Origin: an uncultured Dongia sp.
Lineage (GTDB): Bacteria > Pseudomonadota > Alphaproteobacteria > Dongiales > Dongiaceae
Assembly: GCF_936916975.1 (NCBI RefSeq)
Contig: NZ_CAKZGO010000010.1
Location: 1 to 56,113 of the forward strand
Direction of reading: 5' to 3'
Length of the DNA stretch: 56,113 nucleotides
The notes under the pieces were generated by a model. That model worked only from the letters and a program-made list of their open reading frames with translations. It was not told the DNA's origin and did no database searches. Position 1 is the stretch's first letter. The number at the start of each line of letters is the position of its first letter. Position numbers and translations under genes: made by a program. Of this stretch, positions 24,821-32,243 are shown in pieces.

Positions 24821-25678
24821 TTATCCCTTCACCGCGCCGAGCGACAGGCCTTCGACCAGATAGCGCTGGGCATAGAGCGCCAGCAGCAAGGTCGGCGTCA
24901 CCGAGAGGACAATCGCCGCCGCGATCTGGCCATATTGGATGCCCGAGGCTGTCACGAAGGCAAGCGCCCCCACAGTCACCGGCTGCTTCGAGGCGGAGGC
25001 CAGGATCAGCGCAAAGATGAAATTGTTCCAGGCGAAGATGAAAGCGAGCAAGCCGGCCGCAGCGATTCCAGGTCGCGCCAACGGAATGGCAATGCGCCGG
25101 AATGTCCGCCACCAGGAATGGCCGGCGATGCGATAGGCGTTCTCGATATCCGGGCTGATATCCTCGAAATAGCCGCGCACAATCCACAGGATGAGCGGCA
25201 GGCAGATCAGCTGATAGACCCAGATGAGACCGATATAGGTGTCGGTAAGCCCCAACTGTTTGAAGAACAGGCTGAGGGGCAAGAGCACCAGCAGCGGTGG
25301 TGCAAAACGGAACGACAGCAAGGTGAAGGCAATGTTCTCACCCAGGCGGAACTTGAACCGCGCAAAAGCATAGGCCGCGGGGACGCCCAGCGCCAGGGAG
25401 AGCAGCACCGAGAAGGTCGAAAGCAGCAGTGAGTTGCCCAGATTGCGCATGAAGGCGATGTCGAGAGACCCCGCCGCCGTTTCCAGCTTGCCGGTGAGCA
25501 GGGCCGAATAGTTCTGCAGCGTCGGCTCGAAGAACAGGCTCGGCGGAATGCGCAGGATGTCCTCATTGGTCTGGAAGGACATCAGAAAAATCCAGAAGAT
25601 CGGAAACAGGAAGAACAGCAGCACGGCGGTAATCAAGATGCCGCGGATGGCTTTCTCCAAGGATGAGCTGCGTTCCAT
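24821..25678 (-). CDS. CUT1 sugar ABC transporter permease (MalG/UgpE-like)
   Basis: A 285-residue inner-membrane permease with six hydrophobic segments. After the first (ILITAVLLFFLFPIFWIFLMSF) comes a periplasmic loop, and the cytoplasmic EAA loop reads ENAYRIAGHSWWRTFRRIAIPLARPG, as in MalG-type proteins. The C-terminus ends with YLVEGLSLGAVKG, another MalG-like trait. It is 9 bp downstream of the partner permease and 2 bp upstream of the first ATPase gene. It should form the channel with the permease ending at 25688. Confidence 0.9.
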   Translation of the reverse strand: MERSSSLEKAIRGILITAVLLFFLFPIFWIFLMSFQTNEDILRIPPSLFFEPTLQNYSALLTGKLETAAGSLDIAFMRNLGNSLLLSTFSVLLSLALGVPAAYAFARFKFRLGENIAFTLLSFRFAPPLLVLLPLSLFFKQLGLTDTYIGLIWVYQLICLPLILWIVRGYFEDISPDIENAYRIAGHSWWRTFRRIAIPLARPGIAAAGLLAFIFAWNNFIFALILASASKQPVTVGALAFVTASGIQYGQIAAAIVLSVTPTLLLALYAQRYLVEGLSLGAVKG

Positions 25679-25687
25679 GGTCGCTCC

Positions 25688-26635
25688 TCAGGCCGGTCCG
25701 TGGGCGCGTTCGCGCAGTTTCAGCCAATGCTTGATGAAGATGTTCGACAAGGCATAGGTGATCGCCCACAGCACGATGAGGAGTGCCGCCGAGCGGCCGA
25801 CATTTGTGTATTGGAAGAACTCCAGATAGGCCTGCACCTGGAACACCATCAATGTGTCACCCGGCCCACCCTGGGTCATCGAATAGACGATATCGAATTG
25901 CTGCATCGAATCCAGCAGGCGAAATAGGCTAGCCGTGATGATGTAAGGCATCAACATCGGCAAGGTGATGCGGAAGAAGACGAAGGAGCGTGGCACGCCA
26001 TCGAGTGCAGCCGCTTCAAACGGCTGCTTGGGCAACGAGCGGAGGCCTGCCAGCAGCAGGATCATGATAAAGGGCGTGTAGACCCAGACGTCGACCAGCA
26101 CCACGGTAAAGAGCGCGCTCGACGGATCCGACGCCCAGTTGAAATTGTCGAAACCAAGCTGGCTCACGAGATAGCTGAGGATGCCGAAATTCGGATTGGT
26201 CATCAGCTTCCACATCAGGGCCGCCAAGGCCGGCGCCGTCATCAACGGCAGCAGCAGCATGATCGAGGCGGCATTGTTGATCTTGGTCGGTCGCACCAGC
26301 AGGAGTGCGATACCGAGGCCCAGCAGCAATTCGCCCGTCACCGTCACCAGCGCATAGACCAACGAGACCTGAACCGTATTCCAGAAGGCGGCGTCGGTCA
26401 GGAATGAGATATAGTTATCCACCCAGATAAAGCCTTTCATCATGGGTAGATTGAGACGGAAGCGCAGGGTCGAATAATAGACCGCTGTGAAGAACGGGAT
26501 GAGGATGCCGATGCACACCAGCAGCGCCGGCAGGCTGAGGAGATAGGGCAGAAAGCGCCGCATAGTGAGGCGGCGGGGTCTATTGGGGTGGGCGGCGACA
26601 GTCATATGCGTGCGGACCAGATCCAGGAAAGTCAT
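25688..26635 (-). CDS. CUT1 sugar ABC transporter permease (MalF/UgpA-like)
   Basis: An inner-membrane permease of about 315 residues. Six hydrophobic segments begin with FLPYLLSLPALLVCIGILIPFF; the EAA loop is EAAALDGVPRSFVFFRITLPMLMP. The start is uncertain. The frame is open to an ATG at 26698, but that would translate a strong hairpin at 26664-26694. I chose the ATG at 26635 (MTFLDLV); 26605 and 26563 are alternatives, and none has a clear ribosome site. It lies between the binding-protein gene and the second permease in the operon. Confidence 0.85.
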   Translation of the reverse strand: MTFLDLVRTHMTVAAHPNRPRRLTMRRFLPYLLSLPALLVCIGILIPFFTAVYYSTLRFRLNLPMMKGFIWVDNYISFLTDAAFWNTVQVSLVYALVTVTGELLLGLGIALLLVRPTKINNAASIMLLLPLMTAPALAALMWKLMTNPNFGILSYLVSQLGFDNFNWASDPSSALFTVVLVDVWVYTPFIMILLLAGLRSLPKQPFEAAALDGVPRSFVFFRITLPMLMPYIITASLFRLLDSMQQFDIVYSMTQGGPGDTLMVFQVQAYLEFFQYTNVGRSAALLIVLWAITYALSNIFIKHWLKLRERAHGPA

Positions 26636-26663
26636 CGCGTTCGGTTGAAAGGACGGAAAGAAA

Positions 26664-26694
26664 GGCGGCGACCCGTGGGAGTCGGGCCGCCGCC
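26664..26694 (-). terminator. Attenuating hairpin between binding-protein and permease genes
   Basis: On the minus strand, a 12-bp stem (GGCGGCGGCCCG against CGGGTCGCCGCC, one G-U pair) closes a 7-base loop and is followed by TTTCTTTCC. It starts 15 bp after the binding-protein stop. In many importer operons a hairpin here stops part of the transcripts or protects the 3' end, giving more binding protein than membrane subunits; that role is inferred. Confidence 0.5.
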
Positions 26695-26708
26695 CCATCG
26701 GCCGGGAA

Positions 26709-28151
26709 TCAGCCGCCTAGGCCTGCATCTTCCAGCTGCTTGTCGACGCTGGCCGCCAATTGGTCGAGGCCTTCGTCGATCGGCACTTCCTTCGCCACCA
26801 TCTTCTGCAGCGTTTCCGCCCATTGCGTGGTGAGATCGAAGAACAGCGGCTGGGCCGTGAAGTAGATCTTCGCCCCCGGCGCCGAGGCATCATGCTGGTT
26901 GAGATAGCCGGGATAGGATTTGTCGATACGGCCGCGGAACTCCTCGTCCTTCCAGACAGAGGCACGGACCGGGTTGACGAAATCCATCTTCCTAGCGCCG
27001 AACAGATCATGCTCGACCGAGGACGCCCATTGCATGAAGTACCAGGCCGCGTCTTTCTGGGCCGAGAAGCTGGACATGGCCAAGGACCAGATCCACACAT
27101 TCGGCGTTGGCGCGGTCGCAGCGGGATTCGCGGCAAAGGGCGCGTAATGGATATTGCCCTTCTCCTTATTGTCGCCGCCATTCATGAAGTAGCCCAGGAT
27201 GTCGGCGTCGAAAATCATCGCCGAGGCGCCGGCGCCGAGATCGGTGCCGACCTGGTACCAGGTATAGGTCGACCAGTTCTTCGGCCCGGATTCCTGGATC
27301 ATCTGCACCCAGAGCTTGTGATAGGCCTTGGATTCGGCGGTGTTCATCGCCGCCTTCAGTTTGCCATCGGTGACGGTGAAGTCGCGCTGGCCGTAATTCG
27401 AATAGCCGGACAGGAAGCCCGGATGGATCGAGGCCCAGGAACGCGATCCGCGCACGCCGACACCGTAAGGACCGCCGGCATCCTTGGTGAGCTTGGCCGC
27501 AACGCCGACCATATCTTCGAGGTTCTTCGGCGGTTCGACGCCGACTTTGTCGAAGATTTTCTGGTTGTAGGAGAGGTTGTTGAGTTCATAGCCCCACGGA
27601 ATGCACCATTGCTTGGCATCGGCGGAGCCAAGCTCGCCGCCCGGTACGCCATTCCAGGCCGTCGATGCACGCAGCCCCGGCAGGACGTCTTCCCAATCGT
27701 AATTGGGATTGGTCTTGGCCGGGTCCTTGATATAGGCGTTGAGATCTTCGATCCAGCCGGCCGGACCATAAGTCCATGTCATATAGGCGCCGGTCATGAA
27801 GGCGTCATATTCGCTGGAACCTGACGACAGCGCTGCCGTCACCTTGTCGAAATAGACATCTTCCGGGAACACGTCATAGCTCACATCCATACCGGTCAGC
27901 ATCTTGAAGTTCTCAAGATCGGCCACCATGGCGTCGACGTAAGGATGCTTGTTGAGCAGCAGCTTCAGCTTGGTGCCGCTGTACTTCTTCCAATCGAAAT
28001 CGGCAGCCATTGCCTGGCCCATAGCTTGGGCGACCAGGAAACTGGTCGCTGCCACGCCCAGGCCCAATTGCCCAGCGCGCTGGATCAACTCTCGACGACC
28101 GATTTGCTTGCGTACAAAGGCGGCCGCCAGATCATGCCCTTTCTCAAACAT
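26709..28151 (-). CDS. CUT1 sugar/polyol ABC transporter binding protein, probable Tat substrate
   Basis: A 480-residue family 1 extracellular solute-binding protein. The N-terminus has a long basic region and then GRRELIQRAGQLGLGVAATSFLVAQ...AMA, which looks like a twin-arginine signal (RR at 19-20) with cleavage near residue 49. The mature part begins DFDWKKYSGTKLKLLLNKHPY, with WGYELNNLSYNQKIFDKVGVEPPKNLEDM typical of sugar- and polyol-binding proteins. It is the second gene of the operon, 24 bp after the regulator, and is followed by a hairpin that may raise its level over the permeases. Ligand unknown; a polyol fits the enzymes downstream. Confidence 0.85.
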   Translation of the reverse strand: MFEKGHDLAAAFVRKQIGRRELIQRAGQLGLGVAATSFLVAQAMGQAMAADFDWKKYSGTKLKLLLNKHPYVDAMVADLENFKMLTGMDVSYDVFPEDVYFDKVTAALSSGSSEYDAFMTGAYMTWTYGPAGWIEDLNAYIKDPAKTNPNYDWEDVLPGLRASTAWNGVPGGELGSADAKQWCIPWGYELNNLSYNQKIFDKVGVEPPKNLEDMVGVAAKLTKDAGGPYGVGVRGSRSWASIHPGFLSGYSNYGQRDFTVTDGKLKAAMNTAESKAYHKLWVQMIQESGPKNWSTYTWYQVGTDLGAGASAMIFDADILGYFMNGGDNKEKGNIHYAPFAANPAATAPTPNVWIWSLAMSSFSAQKDAAWYFMQWASSVEHDLFGARKMDFVNPVRASVWKDEEFRGRIDKSYPGYLNQHDASAPGAKIYFTAQPLFFDLTTQWAETLQKMVAKEVPIDEGLDQLAASVDKQLEDAGLGG

Positions 28152-28175
28152 GGTACCGTCTCCTCTCCAGGATTT

Positions 28176-29159
28176 TTATCGCTTGGCCATTTTCTTGCCG
28201 GCCGCAACGTCGCTGCCATCGAGCGTGTCGACGATGGCTTTTGCGGTCGCCTCATCCGTGATCAGGCCTTTAATCACGTGACTTTCCAGAACAGCTTTGA
28301 TTGCCTCGATCTTGTTGGCGCCGCCCGCGATGGCAACGACGGACTTCCCCTTGATTTCCTCAAGCTTGAGCGCCACCGCGCGGTCATTGAGCTCCGCCGC
28401 GACCGCCTTGCCCGTCTTGTCGAGAAAGCGGCCAATGACTTCACCGACGGCGCCAGCGCGCTTCACCTCGCGCAGCTCCTTCTCCGTCACCGTGCCGGTC
28501 GCCAGCATATGCGCCTGCGAGCCCACCTCGCCGATACCGACTACATAGAGTTCGGCGGCACGGGCCAGCGAGAACACGTCCTTCAGGCTCTTCTGGGCCA
28601 GAAGGACCTTTTTGTCGGCGATGCTGTCGGCAAAGAATGGCGCCGGCATGAAATAGCATTCAGCACCCGTCACCTCGACCAGGCGATGGATGACGTCGAA
28701 GGGGTTGGCGGCGGCGTGGCGCGTCAAGCTGCCGAGCAAGGAAACGAAGCGGATATCCGGCCGGGCGATGCGCGGCAGATAGCGCACGACTTCGTCCAGC
28801 GTACGCCCATGGCCGATGCCGATGAGCTTGGCCTCGCCCCGCTCCAGCACGCCGTGCAGGTAATGCGCACCGGCCGCGGCCAAGGTGCGCAGCGGCAAGG
28901 CATTGTCGTCGACGGTGGGCGATACAGAACAGAAATCGAGCTGCCAATGGGCGGCAATGCGGGATTCGAGGGCGACGCATTCGGCCGCATTTCCTTCGAC
29001 GAACACGCGCACCAGACCGGCCTCGGTCGCTTCCGCGATCAGGCGATTGATCTTGACGCGCGAGAGGCCGAGCTTCTGCGCGATCTCTTCCTGCGTATAG
29101 CCGCCGATGAAGGAGAGCCACGCGGCTCTGGCCGCGAGGCTACGCTCGTTTCCCTGCAC
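28176..29159 (-). CDS. SorC-family sugar-binding transcriptional regulator (EryD-like)
   Basis: A 327-residue regulator. Residues ~18-50 form the helix-turn-helix (GYTQEEIAQKLGLSRVKINRLIAEATEAGLV); the remainder is the SorC sugar-phosphate sensor domain, with IGHGRTLDEVVRYLP and AIAGGANKIEAIKAVL. SorC-type proteins usually repress sugar or polyol operons until a phosphorylated intermediate binds. It is the first gene of the 13-gene operon and so likely controls itself. An inverted repeat TGAAC-ATTA-GTTCA lies 34 bp upstream of its start. EryD of erythritol operons is of this family; that comparison supports, but does not prove, a polyol inducer. Confidence 0.85.
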   Translation of the reverse strand: MQGNERSLAARAAWLSFIGGYTQEEIAQKLGLSRVKINRLIAEATEAGLVRVFVEGNAAECVALESRIAAHWQLDFCSVSPTVDDNALPLRTLAAAGAHYLHGVLERGEAKLIGIGHGRTLDEVVRYLPRIARPDIRFVSLLGSLTRHAAANPFDVIHRLVEVTGAECYFMPAPFFADSIADKKVLLAQKSLKDVFSLARAAELYVVGIGEVGSQAHMLATGTVTEKELREVKRAGAVGEVIGRFLDKTGKAVAAELNDRAVALKLEEIKGKSVVAIAGGANKIEAIKAVLESHVIKGLITDEATAKAIVDTLDGSDVAAGKKMAKR

Positions 29160-29192
29160 TTGGTCGCTTCCTCACTGTCGAGTTTCTTGCTT

Positions 29193-29206
29193 TGAACATT
29201 AGTTCA
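29193..29206. promoter_or_regulatory. Inverted repeat upstream of the SorC regulator, possible operator
   Basis: TGAAC-ATTA-GTTCA, a perfect 5-bp inverted repeat with a 4-base centre, 34 bp upstream of the regulator's ATG. Palindromes of TGAAC/GTTCA form are common for SorC and related regulators. The position would overlap or follow the operon promoter. Short enough to occur by chance. Confidence 0.4.
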
Positions 29207-29335
29207 TGACTCGTACATGTGTGCATCCTGAGACGAGGGCGGCCTGTTGTCAAGCGGCCAGCGCGCATTCTGCTGGCGACGACATGTCAGTGATTTGCGA
29301 CGATCTTCACCACTTGGATGTGTTGCGCCGCAACG

Positions 29336-29369
29336 AAAAAGGGCCCGTCGGCATGCTGCCGGCGGGCCC
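29336..29369 (-). terminator. Strong rho-independent terminator after the SMP-30 gene
   Basis: On the minus strand a 13-bp stem (GGGCCCGCCGGCA against TGCCGACGGGCCC, one G-U pair) with a 3-base loop is followed by TTTTT. It lies 22 bp after the stop of the lactonase gene and before the SorC regulator, so the two units are transcribed separately. Confidence 0.85.
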
Positions 29370-29391
29370 TCAAGACGTGATGCAAGATCGT

Positions 29392-30315
29392 TCAGGCTTT
29401 GGGTCGCAGCGCCCCTTGTGTGTTGACGTAGACCGCATAAAGCGAGGTCGTGCCGCAGATGAACAGGCGATTGCGCTTGGGGCCGCCGAAACAGACATTG
29501 GCGACCACTTCCGGCACGCGGACACGGCCGATGAGCGTGCCGTCCGGATCGTAACAATCGACGCCGGCGCCGGTGCTGGTCCAAATGTTGCCATGCACAT
29601 CGAGCCGGAATCCGTCGAACAGGCCGATGGCACATTCGGCGAATTTCTCGCCGCCGCTCAATGACTTGCCGTCGGCGCTGACGCGAAAGCGCCGGATATG
29701 GCGGGCGCCGTCCGGGCGATGGGTGGCGCCGGTATCGGCCACATAGAGCAGGCTTTCGTCCGGGGTGAAGGCGAGGCCATTGGGCTTCTCGAAATCGGTG
29801 GCCACCGCCGTCAACTCATTCTTGGCAGGGTCGAAACGATAGACATGGCAGGCGCCGATCTCCGAAGGCGCCGCGTCGCCTTCATATTCGCCGTCGATGC
29901 CATAGCTGGGATCGGTGAACCAGATCGTCCCGTCGGATTTCACCACCGCATCATTGGGCGAATTCAACCGCTTGCCCTGGTAATGCGACACCAGGACCGT
30001 ACGCGACCCATCGTGCTCGGTGCGTGACACGCAGCGACCGCGATGCTCGCAGGAGATCATGCGGCCTTCCCGGTCGATGGTATGGCCATTGGTGTGCAAG
30101 GCGGGTGCACGGAAGACCGAGACTGAGCCATCCGTCTCGTCCCAGCGCATGATCCGGTCATTGGGAATGTCCGACCAGACCAGATAGCGGCCGGCAGCAA
30201 AATAGGCCGGCCCTTCCGCCCAGCGGCACCCGGTATAAAGCTTCTCAAGATGGACGTTGCCGCCGACATAGCGGCGGAAGCGGTCGTCAAAGACCTCAAA
30301 ACTCTCGCTCAGCAT
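29392..30315 (-). CDS. SMP-30/gluconolactonase family lactonase
   Basis: A 307-residue six-bladed beta-propeller of the SMP-30/gluconolactonase family, hydrolysing a sugar lactone with a bound divalent metal. It shows CRWAEGPAYF (metal-binding Glu), NGHTIDREGRMISCEHRGR, LNSPNDAVVKSDGTIWFTDPSYGI (metal Asn), EKPNGLAFTPDESLLYVADTG and FDGFRLDVHGNIW (metal Asp). No signal peptide is seen, so it is cytoplasmic. It stands alone between its own promoter region and a strong terminator. It could process a lactone for the neighbouring catabolic operon, but nothing couples them transcriptionally. Confidence 0.85.
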   Translation of the reverse strand: MLSESFEVFDDRFRRYVGGNVHLEKLYTGCRWAEGPAYFAAGRYLVWSDIPNDRIMRWDETDGSVSVFRAPALHTNGHTIDREGRMISCEHRGRCVSRTEHDGSRTVLVSHYQGKRLNSPNDAVVKSDGTIWFTDPSYGIDGEYEGDAAPSEIGACHVYRFDPAKNELTAVATDFEKPNGLAFTPDESLLYVADTGATHRPDGARHIRRFRVSADGKSLSGGEKFAECAIGLFDGFRLDVHGNIWTSTGAGVDCYDPDGTLIGRVRVPEVVANVCFGGPKRNRLFICGTTSLYAVYVNTQGALRPKA

Positions 30316-30334
30316 CGTCTCCCCCTCGCGATCT

Positions 30335-30352
30335 ATTCCATTGATCTGGAAT
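30335..30352. promoter_or_regulatory. Inverted repeat upstream of the SMP-30 gene, possible operator
   Basis: ATTCCA-TTGATC-TGGAAT, perfect 6-bp arms with a 6-base centre, 20 bp upstream of the lactonase start. The form resembles binding sites of dimeric sugar-acid regulators such as the IclR group, but no such regulator is encoded nearby. Confidence 0.4.
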
Positions 30353-30493
30353 TGAAACTATAGCCGCAGCCCGGCGTCGGATATGACGCGGGCCGATCCG
30401 GCTGCAAAGCGGGGAGATCATCCTTGAAAGAAGGGGGTGCGTTCAACACCTATTCGCAGGCATCGACGTTCCCAGACCGATTAATCGGCCTGA

Positions 30494-30613
30494 TTAATAG
30501 GTGTTCGCCCCATTGGGATAGATGAGAAAGAGGAATCCGTAGAACACCGCGCACATCATCGCGATAACGCCACCAAGGATGCACAGCATCGCCTTGAAAT
30601 CAGTCATGGTCAT
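30494..30613 (-). CDS. Small single-pass membrane protein
   Basis: A 39-residue frame starting MTMTDFKAMLC and ending YPNGANTY. Residues ~9-33 are one hydrophobic helix (CILGGVIAMMCAVFYGFLFLIY). The open frame extends 27 codons further upstream but that part is not protein-like. It is unlike any family I recognise. The stop is followed by a 12-bp palindrome (CCGATTAATCGG, 30477-30488) inside a wider inverted repeat. Support is the clean membrane helix and the absence of any other gene here. Confidence 0.4.
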   Translation of the reverse strand: MTMTDFKAMLCILGGVIAMMCAVFYGFLFLIYPNGANTY

Positions 30614-30757
30614 CTCAGGTGAGCCAGTTGCGTTTGCCCGGCACTTCGGCGACGGATCAGAAATCCGCTTTGCTCCGTACCTGCCAGCGATCATGTCAAT
30701 CTGGTCAGGCGCTCACCAAGCGCCTTATATGCCGCCGGCGCAACATATTAGGGGCCC

Positions 30758-30780
30758 AAAACCTGTGCTCCCGGTCACAG
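30758..30780 (-). terminator. Weak terminator-like hairpin after the VanZ-like gene
   Basis: On the minus strand CTGTG and CACAG pair around an 8-base loop, followed by GTTTT. It lies 44 bp after the stop of the VanZ-like gene. The stem is only 5 bp, so confidence is low. Confidence 0.3.
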
Positions 30781-30824
30781 TCGTGAAAGTTAGGTCGCCT
30801 GGTGTGCGTGCAGGGCGCGGCGCG

Positions 30825-31187
30825 TCAGATCTGCTTTCGCACAAGACGCCCCGCGCCAAGGCACAACGTCGCCCCGAGCACGATGCCAATCGTATTGGCC
30901 AACTGGTCCAGGGCCGAGGCTTCCCGGCCGGCAAAAGCCTGGGCGATCTCGATGGCGATGCCCAGCAGAAAGAGGAAGGTGACGGCACCCAGGCGCTTGC
31001 TCATTGAGCGGAACGAGAATATCGCCAACCCCGACAACACCATATAGGCGCCGATATGCTGGAATTTGTCGATGACGCCACCTGCCGGCGGCTTAAGATC
31101 CGACGACAGTGACCCGACGACAGCGGCCAGGATGCCAAGCACCCAGAGCAGGCGGAATATCAAGCGCTGGATCGCAGGGCGACTCAT
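30825..31187 (-). CDS. VanZ-like family membrane protein
   Basis: A 120-residue membrane protein starting MSRPAIQRLIFRLLW. Four hydrophobic segments are visible, with DKFQHIGAYMVLSGLA and AIEIAQAFAGREASALDQLANTIGIVLG, the pattern of the VanZ/teicoplanin-resistance-like family (DKxxH and E...R...DxxaNxxG). The family's biochemical role is unclear. Its ATG shares one base with the galE stop (TGATG), so translation is coupled to galE, placing it in the polysaccharide locus. The upstream extension to 31229 overlaps galE and is rejected. Confidence 0.75.
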   Translation of the reverse strand: MSRPAIQRLIFRLLWVLGILAAVVGSLSSDLKPPAGGVIDKFQHIGAYMVLSGLAIFSFRSMSKRLGAVTFLFLLGIAIEIAQAFAGREASALDQLANTIGIVLGATLCLGAGRLVRKQI

Positions 31188-32188
31188 CAATGGTGGCCGG
31201 TCGCTACGGCACTGTATTTTGCGTCCCACGCCACGGCACTTTTCACGATATCGTTGATATCGAGGTGTTTCGGCGTCCAGCCGAGCTCTCGCTTGGCGAG
31301 ATCATTCGCGGCGTAGAGTGACATGGGATCACCCTCGCGGCGTGGCGACTCGATCACGGGCACCGGCTTCTGTATCGCCTTGCCGACGGCCGCCAGCACC
31401 TCGCGTACCGACACCGGCACACCCGTCCCAAGATTGAAGCGGTGGCCACGGCGCGCGCCCATAACAAAATGGAGCGCGGCGACATGCGCGTCAGCCAGAT
31501 CGGCCACATGCACATAGTCGCGCAGGCAGGTACCATCCGGCGTGTCGTAATCGGTACCAAAGACCTTGAGCGGATCCGACTGCAGGCGTGCTGCGCGAAC
31601 GGCCAGCGGAATCAGATGCGATTCATGAACATGGGCCTCGCCGATGCGCAGTTCGCTGTCCGCACCTGCCGCATTGAAGTAGCGCAGCATGACGGCATCG
31701 AGCTTTCCTGCATTTGCGGCATCGAAGATGGCATTTTCAGCAGCGAGCTTTGATCGCCCGTAAGGATTGACCGGCGCCGTCGGCATGTCTTCCTTGATCG
31801 GCAAGGAGGGCGGCACGCCGTAGACTGCGCAGGTGCTCGAGAAGACCAGTTTGGAGACGCCGCACTGCCCCATCGCCGTCAGCAAGGACAGAGTTCCCGA
31901 GACGTTGTTATCGTAGTAGCGTAGCGGCTCGGTGACGGATTCGCCGACCAAAGACAACGCCGCGAAATGCATCACGGCCTCGATTCGGTGCTTTTCAAGA
32001 ACCTGACGGACGAAGGCCGTGTCGCGCACGTCGCCCTTTTCCAGCGGACCCCATTGTACGGCCCACTCATGGCCCGTCACCAGGCTGTCCAGGGTAATGG
32101 GCTGGAAGCCCATGGCGGACAAGGCCTGGCACGTGTGACTGCCGATATAGCCGGCACCGCCGGTGACAAGAACTTGCAAGATCGTCAA
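31187..32188 (-). CDS. galE: UDP-glucose 4-epimerase
   Basis: A 333-residue extended short-chain dehydrogenase interconverting UDP-glucose and UDP-galactose, providing a precursor for the exopolysaccharide. Motifs: NAD site VTGGAGYIGSHTC, FAALSLVGESV, SSTCAVYG (catalytic Ser), YGRSK (Tyr/Lys), RYFNAAGAD and GDGTCLRDY-like DGTCLRDYVHVADLA. Length is right for GalE/ExoB. It is followed by the coupled VanZ-like gene and preceded by ugd about 55 bp upstream on the same strand. Confidence 0.92.
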   Translation of the reverse strand: MTILQVLVTGGAGYIGSHTCQALSAMGFQPITLDSLVTGHEWAVQWGPLEKGDVRDTAFVRQVLEKHRIEAVMHFAALSLVGESVTEPLRYYDNNVSGTLSLLTAMGQCGVSKLVFSSTCAVYGVPPSLPIKEDMPTAPVNPYGRSKLAAENAIFDAANAGKLDAVMLRYFNAAGADSELRIGEAHVHESHLIPLAVRAARLQSDPLKVFGTDYDTPDGTCLRDYVHVADLADAHVAALHFVMGARRGHRFNLGTGVPVSVREVLAAVGKAIQKPVPVIESPRREGDPMSLYAANDLAKRELGWTPKHLDINDIVKSAVAWDAKYSAVATGHH

Positions 32189-32243
32189 TTCCTTCTAGAC
32201 AGCCCGATCGACGAGCAGACGATAAACGTCGGTCAATGAATTT

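Noticed and set aside
23718-25187. 489-codon version of the first CUT1 ATPase
   Set aside because: The extra N-terminal 123 residues lie inside the permease gene in another frame and are not ABC-like; the fold begins at the ATG at 24818.
29160-29391. Possible small RNA gene between the SMP-30 terminator and the SorC regulator
   Set aside because: The only strong hairpin is accounted for as the terminator of the lactonase gene; no separate promoter or second terminator is seen.
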